From Porogramme epimiltina (lineage: Eukaryota > Basidiomycota > Agaricomycetes > Polyporales > Polyporaceae), in assembly GCA_900155495.1 (NCBI GenBank), contig FTLJ01000167.1, positions 26,391 through 90,390 on the forward strand: a stretch of 64,000 nt of DNA. The letters are read 5' to 3'. A program made the translations under genes and the position numbers. The notes under the pieces are model-generated. The model was not told where the DNA came from. It worked only from the letters and a program-made list of their open reading frames with translations, and did no database searches. Positions 11,904 to 22,180 of this stretch are shown piece after piece. Every line of letters starts with the position of its first letter. Within the stretch, counting starts at the first letter, position 1.

Positions 11904-14315
11904 CTACACTCGTACCCATCCACGACAGCGGGCCGCCCCACACATGCACTTTTTCGCACTGGCCGGGGCCTCTTCTCCCTCCTCGGCCTGAGGGTCATAG
12001 TCTATGGTCAACTCCGTCCGTGATTCAATGTCTTGCGTTGCAACAAACGCGAGGTAGGGCTGATTGAGCTGTGAAGATCGCCCACAGAGGACAACGTCAG
12101 CAAGTCACCCGCAAGCAAACAAAGAAAGACGGCTGCTTACCTCTGGGATCGTGTCCCACACCACAGGGTACACGCGCATATTTGGTTCGCAAGAGTGGCT
12201 GCGCAAAAATACAGATAGTGGTCGGTGTCTTTTCCGAAGACGGGTACACTAGGCTCGCGCACTTGATAAACCGCGTCCAGTTTCCATGTGCATAGCCGTC
12301 GATGGAGAACTTTGAGTTGATCCCGTCGTCGTCATTTATACCGTCCTCATAATCATCCGACTCATGACTCTCGCGGACGTCCAGATCAAAAATGTACGCC
12401 CCCCGTTCAGTGTTTTGGCGTTTGACTGCTTCTGCTCGTCGTCTGCAATACACCTAATCAATCTCATCTGCCTTCGGCAATGCAAGATCGCACTCGCATT
12501 AGTTCACTGGCGGACACGACCAAACGGGTGAGCCTTAAGATGTGGTCATGTTAAGCTTTGCTTACCCTGTGTATATTCCTGTCACCTGGCCGCGGCGTAG
12601 GGGTTCAGTTGCACGGGCACCCCAGCCACGATTAAGAGTCTTGAAGACCTCGATAGGTATAGACCGGGGGCGTTGAGCCACTCGGTTCCGGCATTTCTCG
12701 TCGCATTCGCACGACTGAGAATTAATGGTCTTGCAATGCAGCAAGGGAAACAATTTCGAGCACAAACAACACGTACATCATTACACTCGATTACTTCCGT
12801 TCCTCGGGGAAGCTTGAAGTTGAACAAATGCTATCACGGCGAAGACGACCGGTACAACCATGGTTAGCTGCTTGAGGAACGCCCACATAATGTCATGCGT
12901 ACCCCTTTTGTGTAGGCGAAGATCTTTTCATCGGAGTCGTCACGGAGCTCTGACGGTTCCTGGCAGTCACATTCGTCCGCGAAGAGGCACCTTCTCCCCG
13001 AACAGTTACAGCTGACTAGGCAGTCCATGATGTCCTCATTAGCGGGTACATCGGCGGCGCTGGATACAGAGTTTAGTGTGTTAATATTTGATGGCCCCTA
13101 GTTCGAAGACTCGCACAGCTAGTGGCTAAAAGAAACTCACCGTGCGTAGCTCCTTTCAAGGTACTGGAAACCGGAGACGAGGGGCGGCGCCCCATCACCG
13201 TCCACCTCATTCACGATCGTCACAGCCGCAGCACCTGCGTTCCCCGTCGCGCGTGTCCACCGACGCTGCACCTTCGCGCGACGCTCCTGTGCTTCTCGGG
13301 ACATTGCCGGAGGTTGCCTCCGCAGCTGCGGCAGCTCGCTTTCAGAGGAGTCGCTCACAGGGGAAACAATCCTGCGGGCCTGCCGCGCCGACCTGCGGCC
13401 ACGACCGCTCCCCGACGCCGAAGCGGACGGCGGGGCGCGAGCGGGCGTCTGCGGCCTCGAGAGCGTGTTCTGTCTGGACAACGCAGACGATCCCCGAGGC
13501 GTCGACGACGACCCGCTCCTCGTCGTCACCTTCGACCGACGCTCGCTCCCGCCGTCCGACGTCAACACCTGGCTCCCCGAGGACGATGCCCCCGCCCCGA
13601 GACTCTTCCTCGTCCCGTCAAAGTCGACGGCAACGGAGGGCCATGCGACCGCGCCGTCCCCATCGGGCGCGAGGTCGAGCTCGGGATGCGCGCGCACGTA
13701 CGCCGTCTTGGCCTCCATATAGCCCCGCGCGCGCTCGACGGTCGCGTCTTCGTGGAGCATGTGCCAGCGCTCGACGCCGACCTCGACGGCCATGCCCTGC
13801 GCCGCGACACGGGCGGCGCGCTTTTCCGCTTGGCGCGACTCCCACATGTTCACGAGCGGGGTGAGGTCCGAGTCGGGCGCGGGCCGGTCCCACGTCGTGT
13901 TCGTGCCGTCCTTGCGCGTCCAGCCCTCGCCCCATTTGATCTGCGGCAAAGAGAAGGGGTCGGGTCAGCGTCCGCGATGATGATGATCACTCCGAGCTAG
14001 AGTGCACGGGAGCACCCCAGAACGTCCCGACGGCCATGGGCAGCGCGAGGGTATGATATATAGGGCCCGAATGCCCTAGCGAGGGCGGAACAATCACCTC
14101 GTATCTGTGAGATGGGTAACAAGTCAGCGATCGACGCGTCTTGTCCGTTCCTCAGAAGGAGGACAAACAGGCACAGAGCGCAGGAAGACCGACCTCTTCA
14201 CGCCAAACGCGTCGGTGCTCTCTCCGACGATGCCCTCGACGGCCCACTCCTGATCGGAGCTGGCGTCGTAATCTTCCACAGGCGTCGGGGACGGACAGAA
14301 GGCAGGTGCGTCCAT
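11904..14315 (-). CDS. clr4: Histone H3K9 methyltransferase, chromo + SET (Clr4/SUV39 family)
   Basis: Nine minus-strand exons: 14315-14194, 14104-14098, 13940-13141, 13059-12903, 12830-12777, 12714-12566, 12442-12263, 12198-12141 and 12068-11904; 563 residues. A chromodomain is at about residues 23-75 (EWAVEGIV, then YEIKWGEGW and NTTWDRP). A Pre-SET domain with the expected Cys set follows ([36 protein letters not shown]), then SET ([27 protein letters not shown] with N490-H491, ELTIDYD) and post-SET ([11 protein letters not shown]). Together they give the complete KMT1 architecture that reads and writes H3K9 methylation in heterochromatin. A 7-nt exon (14098-14104) inside the chromodomain and the intron splitting the NHSC motif are essential; read without them the protein looks broken. 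The segment between the chromodomain and Pre-SET is about 200 residues, Ser/Arg-rich and probably disordered. The start is the least certain part: an in-frame stretch just upstream of the ATG could belong to a missed 5' exon. Confidence 0.88.
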
Positions 14316-15306
14316 CACGGCTGCCAGTTCCTCTTGCAGGTGCCGTATCTACCGGTAGGTAAGGGTTCAAACCAAAGGACGCCGAAATGGGCTTCGTGAA
14401 CGTTCATACACCAACTTCAACCAGTCCTGCAGCACCTAGATGCCTCACGTGACCGGTTCTCAAACACAGACTCGAGCTTCCCTACTTCGAATGCTCCCCC
14501 CGATCCTTCTCTTCACCGCCTCAGCTCTGACTCCCGATCCTTCCGCACCCCCGGTGTCGGAGGTTTAGGGTTAAAAGAACTCACTCTGAGCCCTACCGAG
14601 GCGGAAATTTCCTGGACCTAATCAAACGAGTCGTAGATTGCAGGATAAGTACAGGATGGCAAACAAATAATGCGCTCAATATACTATAACGACAAATTAC
14701 GAGGCCTAGGAATGGGAGGGACCGGGAGGTTGCAAAGGATTGGTACGCTGTACATGTGTGAAAGGGAGTACGCAGTACAAATGGGGGTTGGCAGAGGAGC
14801 AGTAACAGCAACAAGCGATATAAAAGGCGAGTACTAGATTGGATGCGGGGTTCGGGAGGTAGTAGGAGGGAGGAGAGAGAGGATATGAGAGAGACGATTG
14901 ATGTGGGTTTCTTGTGTATACGTAGTGCACGGAGCGGAAAGCGAGAAGAGCGAGTTATATGACGGAACACCTGTTGGATGCGGATGTGCAAAATACAATT
15001 GCGCGATGCTGGTAATATAGTCGAGAGGGGGCTCGGAGGGGGGGATGCATGGGAGCCCGCCCGAGGGCGAGGCCGATGAGTTGGACGAGTCCGGGAGAGG
15101 GATACTAAACAGGGTTCATAGTGAGCCGGCATAGGTATAATCCCGCCGCACGCGTCGGGAGGGCGCACGAGGGAGGGGGGTAGGAGGGGGGGACGATTAC
15201 GCGAGGTGTACGAGAGCAAAAGAATGTCTTGATGTACATGCGTCCTGGTTTTCGGCGAGTCGACCGCCTGCGAAGGCCGGCGCAACGTGCGAGGCGACGA
15301 TCCCTC
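14316..15306. other. Intergenic: methyltransferase promoter and PUF 3' UTR
   Basis: About 990 bases between two minus-strand genes. A 230-codon frame on the minus strand (14593-15285) is low complexity without family features, so I treat it as 3' UTR of the PUF gene. One PUF-site-like sequence (UGUACAUC on the minus strand, 15238-15231) lies about 70 nt after the PUF stop. Confidence 0.5.
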
Positions 15307-18300
15307 TTACATGTTGTACGCGAACGAGCGCTGGTAGGGGTCAGCGACGCCGACTGGGAACGAGTTGACGCTGCCGTAGGAAGACACGCCGGAGAACGCT
15401 CCAGCGTGGCTATGGGGCGGCGTCAGGCCAGGGCTGTGGTTGCTCGAACCCTGCATGACATAGCTGTCGATCGAGTGCGACTGCAGGCCGTGGAGGGGGT
15501 TGTGGAGGCCAGGGGCGCCCTGCAGCGGGTAGAGCCCATTCTGGGCCGTGTATGCGTCCGCCAACGCGCCAGCCTGGAGGTGGGATATATGACGGCCCGA
15601 GGCGGGGCCGTGGTTCATCGTACCCATGCCATGATTGCCGAGGGTCATGTTGACGAGCGCCTGCTGGTTGTGATGGTAGCCCCCGCCGCCGAACGCGTCG
15701 CTGTGCTCGCGCTGCAACTTGTTCTGGATCCGCTTGCCGTAAGGCGTGTTCCTGATGAGGGGAAGCACAGGGCGGATGCCCTCGACAAGGAGCGCACGCT
15801 GACTAGGCTCGGCGTAATCGAGTGCGGTCTGCGTAAGGCGGGCGGTTAGCACGCCCCCGGCAGCCGACGATGCGGACCACGACGGAAGGGGACATACCTG
15901 GACACAGTAATTGCCATAGGAATCTCTGAGGAGTTTCTCCAGGCGCGTGCGGTTCAGCAGCTCCCCAATCAGCATCTTGCGCGTGGAGTGCTCGGCGACT
16001 CGGATGCACTACGGGGCAATCTCTGATGAGAACAACTTCCTGAGGGCGAGAAGCAGATCGCGCACCTTCTCGATCACGTTCGAGCTGAACTTCTGCACGG
16101 AGAGCGCGCACACATTTCCGGTAAACTGACGGATGACGGCGTCGCTGAAGCGGTTGTCATTCAGGTCCAGAATGTATTGCACGACCTATTCAGGGAGCGT
16201 CCATCAGCATCAACCCTTGAAATGCGCTGAGCATCAAACACTCACATAGTTGCCGTACGGGTCCTGCACGAGCGTGAGCGCATTGTAAGTGATCTCATTC
16301 ACTAGCTGGACGCGCTGGAGCTCCGACGCATGGTCAATGCACCGCTGCAGAACACAGCAACCGTGGCGGTGAGTGGCGACCTCGACGCAGTTCGCCGCGA
16401 CGGCGTTGTAGATGAACTGCACGCGCGGGGATCAGTCTGCCAATCCGTCTGAGATGGCCCCCTATGGTCTAGCTCACCTGGTTGTCGTCTGGGGCGAGCT
16501 TGTTGAGACACTTCTGGATCACGTGGTTGCCATTCAAATCCTTGATGAGCACAACGACGTGCAGGCTCAGCGCGAGGATGATCGAGTGGATCTGAGTTAT
16601 CCGACGCAAGTCAGTCTACCGAGCACCACCGTAAGTGGTATGAGGGTGGTGGATGAATCGAGGCCTACCTGTCGGCGCGTCGACAAGAAGTCAATCATCT
16701 TCTGGACCGCACGGGTGCCGTGCATGTTCAAGGAGATGTTGACGAGGTCTTGCGCGACAGACTCGCAGATCACATTGCGCTGCTCATCGGTCGAGAACTC
16801 CAAGAGCTTCTGGCAGAGGTAGTTGCCGAAAGGATCTATAAGGGAAGGTTGCGTCAAAACGATGAAAGAACCCCGCGGAAATAAGTCGCCCTACCCGTCA
16901 TAAGGTCCGCGAAGTGGCCAAAGGTCTCGCGGAAAATCATGTCGCGATGCTCCGGCACACCTTCCTCGAGCTTCTTCTGCAGGTAGCGACAACCGTGCTG
17001 GTCCTTGCAGAGCTGAGGGATCTCGCCCACCAGGTCCTCCAACCGCGTTCCCGCGAAGCGGTTGACTGTATGCGCCCATTAATATAAACCGGATGACAGA
17101 CTGTATGGATGCGTGGCAACTCACACTCGCGGTCAATGTCGCCACGCTTGTGCTTGGGGCCGTGAAGACCGTTCATCTTGCCATCGGCTCCGCCGTTCGG
17201 GCGACCATTCATGTTGAAGCCATACTTGGCACCGTTATGGTGGTACAGGGCGGTAGAGCCCGTCGCACCAACGCCGGCGCCGCGTCCCGCCGCTTCAAAA
17301 CCATACGAGTTGAACGCGTCATCCTCGATGCCGCCACCCAGGTTGTACACGTTCTCTCCGTTGTACTTCTGTAATTTCTATAGTCAGCAACGCACCAACT
17401 GTGCCGCCCGTCTATATGCGCTTACATCATTCAGGCCCGACTGGATAGAGTTGAAGCTCAACGGGCTGTTGTCCATGCCCGATGACATGCGCGACAGGGA
17501 AGGGTTGAGCTCGTTGTCCTCGCTGAGCTGGCGCGAGATCTGCGCGCTGAGGATGCCATTGATGTTGTGGGGGTCGCCCGAGAGGGGGGTGCCCGGAGCC
17601 TTCGCGAGCTGTCCGGCTGAGTTGGGCATGCCGGGAAGGGGCGTCGCGGGGACAGAGCGGGCGGACGTAATTGAAGAGAGCGTGTCTCCGAGGCTGAGCG
17701 GGGAGCCGCGGCGCGAGGATAGACCCTGAGCAAGGCCCTGAGAGACCTGCTGCAGCAGCGGGGTCGTCGAACCCGAGACGGTGCCGTTGACCTTCACTGC
17801 GGAGACGTCGCTGAGGCCGGTGGGCATGCCCATCGTCGGGTTCGTCACGTTGCGACGGTCCGAGCGGACAACGCCATCGCCGATGCGGCCGCTCCCAGTG
17901 AACTGAGGCCACTCGGAAGACTTCTGATTGTCGTGAAATGGCGGCCGACGGAAGACAAACGGGTGGGCAAACGCGCAGGTAACAATTCGAGGGCAGGGCG
18001 GAGGGGTAAAGGTTTACGCGTCGGTAAACGATAATGAAGAAAGTGCGATGGAAAACGCACCTTGCCGGCAAACCCATTCGAGAACTTGTCCTCCTCAGAA
18101 GAGGTGGGCAGGTGACGCATCGCATCTGAGACTCATGAGCGACGCGCAGAGAGCCCAAAACGCGTGTAGCTCACTGTGCATCTCCTGATCCAGCTGCTCG
18201 TCCAACATCATGCCCGCGTACATCCCCGCGTAGTCGTTGGTGAACCGTCCGCTGTTTGAGCGCAAGATGGAATGGGGGATCGAGCCAGCAGGCGTCGCCG

Positions 18301-19046
18301 CCATGCGCTCGGCCCGCTCACCCGCGAGCGAGAGACCCTGGAGATGGCCTGCGAGCTCCTCATCGTGCTCACTAGCCGAAGTGCGGCGGCTGGCGGGCAT
18401 GCTCTTGGCGCCGCCGGGGCGGGCGAAGGACTGGTTGCTCGAGGGCATCTCCGGGGAGTGGTTGACGGAGGGGGCGTACGTGACGGACTTACGCTTGTCC
18501 GCGTTCCCGACGGCCTTGGACAGGATGTCCGCATCCATCACCGAATGGGAGAGATGGGAAGGGTAAGTCGGAGAATGGTCGTCGCTGAGCACGGCGTTGA
18601 CCCGGGGCGGGGTCGTGGGGGCCGAGACAGCGAGATGCTGGGCGGCCTCGAGGGGGATGCTGAGCAGCTCACGGGCTTGCTGCTGCTCGAGGGCGCGCAT
18701 CTGATCCTCGAACATCTTGCGCTGGAGGGCGCGCTGGCGCTCATGTTCCATACGCTTGAGGGTGCGCTGATATTTGCCGGCCAGACCGGATGTTAGTTTT
18801 CTTCGAGGTGACAGGACGCGTCAGGGGAAGAATGGGATACGCACGGCAGAGACGTCAGAGATATTACCGCCGAGTCTGGCAGCCTGGGAGGGGAAGACGC
18901 GTCAGGAGTCAGGAGGGGGAGAGAATGGGAAGGGTGGCACGCACCGAATCGGCGAGGTCCAAGAAAGCCGGGGGGCTCTGGATCCGGTCGTCGTTGGGCT
19001 GGCGAGAGCCGACGGGGGAAGTAGAGGCATCCAAAGTAGTACTCAT
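15307..19046 (-). CDS. Pumilio/PUF-family mRNA-binding protein
   Basis: Thirteen exons: 19046-18945, 18883-18845, 18766-18175, 18125-18061, 17923-17426, 17368-17125, 17065-16895, 16835-16669, 16591-16478, 16416-16246, 16185-16066, 16008-15898 and 15828-15307; 971 residues. The N-terminal half is Ser/Pro/Gln-rich with a charged helix (RQRALQRKMFEDQMRALEQ). From about residue 514 there are eight PUF repeats whose RNA-contact helices read HGCRYLQ, FGNYLCQ, HGTRAVQ, NGNHVIQ, HGCCVLQ, YGNYVVQ, FSSNVIE and YGNYCVQ. Repeats 6-8 have the NYxxQ, SNxxE, NYxxQ pattern that reads UGU, so a UGUA-core 3' UTR element is expected. The HRHGCCVLQRC repeat resembles the Puf4/Mpt5 group. It should act in the cytoplasm as a regulator of mRNA decay and translation. 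The C-terminal tail is Gly/His/Asn-rich. One acceptor (exon starting 17368) has an equally in-phase alternative 9 nt upstream. Confidence 0.92.
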
Positions 19047-20136
19047 AGCGAAAGAAGGACAGGGAATACTTTTGCTCCAAGGTTGTCGAGAGAGAACAGA
19101 TAGAGCAGATGGGTTAGAGTAGTGAGTGAGATAAGCCTAATTGCACAAGGGGAATCCTGGTCGCCGCGGGGGGCGGTGGTGAGCGGGAGGACGGGGGGAG
19201 CGGGGGGCGACGGGACTTGCCTGCCAGCTGATTTTTAGCCCGTCTATAACGACTATGTTGGTACAATGTATCGGAGTGCTGCTGGCGGGGCTGGTGTGAG
19301 GGGGAGGCGGGGGGGGAGGGGGGAGAGGACGCACGCTGGGCGACTTTTGATAGCAAGCGGATGTCGAGAGCGGAGAGAGGACTATTAGCGGTGTACAGGA
19401 GCGGCCGACTGGGGAAGAGCACGCAACTCTAAATGCACGCTGGCGGGAGAGACCCCCGAATTTAAACCTCCGACTACCAACGCGGCCGAGCCCTTAACGC
19501 CCCTTGAAACCCATCAGCCCTTCACTTTTGCCGTCCTTTGCCTTTGCCCGGGCTCGCTAACGTCCCCTAACGCTTCCCCCTCCCGCTCTTTCTCGTCTGT
19601 CCTTCCCATGTTCACATCTTCGCATCCCAGCCCCCGCGCCTCGCCCTCCTTTCTGCCCCCACCCAGACGCCCGCCGCCTCCCCGAAAAGGAGATTCCCGA
19701 TCGTCCGCCAGGCGCCGTCGCCCCGTTTACACATAATCGGCTATCGTCTCCCTCCCGAGCCTAGTCCCCGCACCAAGCCCTATGTATACACACCGTAGCA
19801 CACATGTGGTGCACATAGCACACACCAGATGCCAAACAAGACTTGCCCCCTGCCTGCCCCCTGCCCGTTGCCCGCGTCTGCCCGCCATTCAGAGCCCTTT
19901 GCTCGCCGTGCAGCTCTGGCCCGGGCGCCGCGCCAGTCGCGACGTCGCCTGCTGCCATTAGGCCAGAGGACGCTAGGCCATGATATGTCTCTCCCCACTC
20001 CGCGTAAAAAGTGTATACCCCCCGCCGCGGGCTCCGGGCAGCCGCGAACTCCCCGGCGTTCTCAACCCCATGCACAAGCAGATCCTCCGGTCGATTCGAG
20101 TTTAATCAACCCCGACCCCTACCCCTGCCTACGCGC

Positions 20137-20157
20137 CGCGCACGCGCACGCGCACGC
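20137..20157. repeat. GCGCAC short tandem repeat
   Basis: Alternating gcgcac units in the gene-poor region, an imperfect microsatellite. Confidence 0.7.
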
Positions 20158-20221
20158 CCTGCAGCCGCTGCAGCCGTCTGCTGGGCTGACCCCGCGCCGC
20201 GCCCGCGGTGCGACCGCCCGC

Positions 20222-20262
20222 GCCTGCGCCTGTGCATGAGCCTGCGCCTGCGCCTACGCCTG
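20222..20262. repeat. Imperfect GCCTGC hexanucleotide repeat
   Basis: Degenerate gcctgc units with a few substitutions. A similar repeat at 22481-22503 lies inside the UVRAG-like gene and encodes alternating Ala-Gln. Confidence 0.7.
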
Positions 20263-22180
20263 GGCGAGCGAGTCGGACGCTACGCACCCGCACAAATTCC
20301 CTGGCCCGACCACGCCCTGGGTGGCGGACGGCGCACACACGCTCTCGTAAAGAGCTTCCGCCGGACCGCGCAAGAGGCCCTTAGCGAGGTGACGGCGGGG
20401 TGAAGGGAGGGCACGTTATATTACGGCCTCGCCGTGGCACGAGCCTCGCTCGCTCTGGCGGACTGGGCCGTGCGCCGTGGCGTGGCCGCCCACGCGCGCA
20501 GCGCGCCCCCCTTGCAATCTTCCGATGCTTCCCGCGCCCTGCGGAAGGCGCACCCCCGGCTCAGCTTAGCCCGCGTTGGCCACCGCCCGCCACCTTCCCC
20601 CCTCGGCAGCGGCCACCCGCCGCCCCTCCCGACCCCATAGACGCCCGCGGGCCCCTCGCCTCTATTGGCCCCGGCCCGCGCAGGCGCCCGCCATGGCTGC
20701 CACCCGCCGCCGGTGGCTGCTCAGGCCTGTCTCCCCTGGCCTGCAATGCGTTTTTCCCCAGGCCCGCCCCAGCCAACCACGCCGGACACCCCGGGCCATC
20801 GACCCTGACCTCAGGCCACCTGTCCGCCAGGAGCCAGCTGCTGTGCCAGGAGTGGAGCCCCTCTCTCGCGTACGTCCGCGGCTGGCCACACGGAGGAGCG
20901 GCCGCGACGGCCGTGGCTCGTCAGCCGCCTATGTCCTTGCATACGGGGCCGCCAGACCCAAAATTTTCGTGGAAGCTTTCCGACCAGCAGTTTGCTTCCG
21001 CGCGCGGTGACGCCAACGTCCCTGAGGACGCCGCGCGCATCATCGTCATCCGACCACGTCCAGATCTCGGCCGCTCCCTCCCGCTACGTGAGCTCCTTTA
21101 TAATTGATGCGGTGCTCAGGGTCTTCGACTCTCCGCCACTCCTCTTCAAAGAAGCGGGGCTCGCACGAAGCCCTCTCTCCGCACCCATGAATTTCCCTGC
21201 GTTGTAACGCGTATGACCCGGCAAGCTTCTTTATGGACGTGAAGTGTGCACTTAATCGCGGACGCAAAGAGGGAAGGAAATACATGTAAACCTGACAAGC
21301 CTCACAGGTCAGCCACTGCAGCCACCGGTGACCGCACGGTTGTGTGCGTAGGCGGTGTATACAATCCCCATGCGGTTGCGCCTACATCCCCATGATTGCC
21401 CGCTCCCTACCGATATGAAAACACCAGGACCGACCGGACGCGCTCGTGGCTGACTGGACGGACGATCTGCGCTCGACGCACATCCGCCCTCCTCTTTCTC
21501 AGGATGCCATCCTCCCCAACCGGAGCCGCCTCGCATATCACCCCCTCACAATTTTACAAATGACCGGATGGCGGCAGTCGCGCGCCCCCGGCTTCTTCTC
21601 GCAATCTGCAGCCTGCATCTCGTTTTAGGCTTTTTTCGCGGCCGTCAGTTTAGCGCACCACACACTGCCCGCCCCGCCGACGACCAGGCAGGCTAGCGTG
21701 ACACCGACACCGACAGCCCGTGCAGACGTCGCCCGCGTGCCCGGACGCGGACGCTAACGCCGCTCACTGGCGTGCAGCGCCCGGCCGCGACGTCCGCACG
21801 CGGAGAACGGGAAGCGGGAAGCCCGCACCATGAGCGCGTCGTGCTGGGGGGAGGACAAAAAAGCCCGTGTACGGGAGTCCACCGTGCGTGTCGGACGACG
21901 CGGCGGACAGAAGTCGGACAGGAAGAACGCGTCATGATGCGCACGCGGCGCACGCCCCCGCGCATCGAGAAAGAGAACCTGTACGTATCGACATACAGTA
22001 CACACCGCAACACGTGCGGGCAAAGCAGGAGAGCCGGCCACGGGGCGCACAAAACGCGCACCGCCAGCTCGAAGTTCGAAGTTCGAATCGAAAAAGCGTC
22101 CCCCCCACGAGGCGGTGCGCCAGGGTGTCCCGGAAGGTGGATGACGAAACCGCCAGCTTAGGGCCGCAGGCGGAAGGCCA

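Larger units (their letters stand above)
19047..22180. other. 3.1 kb GC-rich gene-poor region
   Basis: Lies between the start of the PUF gene and the stop of the UVRAG-like gene (both -). It must hold the PUF promoter and 5' UTR; the stretch 19140-19460 is C/T-rich on the minus strand, like a leader. The rest is very GC-rich, with short tandem repeats at 20137-20157 and 20222-20262. Open frames up to 235 codons (20400-21107 +) occur but show only Pro/Ala/Arg bias expected from GC-rich shadow frames. No tRNA or transposon structure was recognised. Confidence 0.5.

Noticed and set aside
12141..12442. Apparent loss of the NHSC cofactor/substrate motif in the SET domain (reads RFIKCAS)
   Set aside because: The K is the first intron codon; splicing 12263 to 12198 restores RFINHSCEPN in frame.
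14362..14376. Second B-box-like sequence (gggttcaaacc)
   Set aside because: Preceding 80 bases do not fold into a cloverleaf; no acceptor-stem pairing seen.
14593..15285. 230-codon minus-strand open frame after the PUF gene
   Set aside because: Low complexity (Leu/Ser/Pro/Arg), no motif, and located where the PUF 3' UTR should be.
20400..21107. 235-codon plus-strand open frame in the gene-poor block
   Set aside because: Composition is dominated by Pro, Ala and Arg, as expected of shadow frames in GC-rich DNA; no family motif, and several equally long frames overlap on both strands.
22071..22092. Short direct repeat of gaagttc near a gttcgaatc sequence
   Set aside because: No tRNA structure around it and too short to be called a mobile-element feature.
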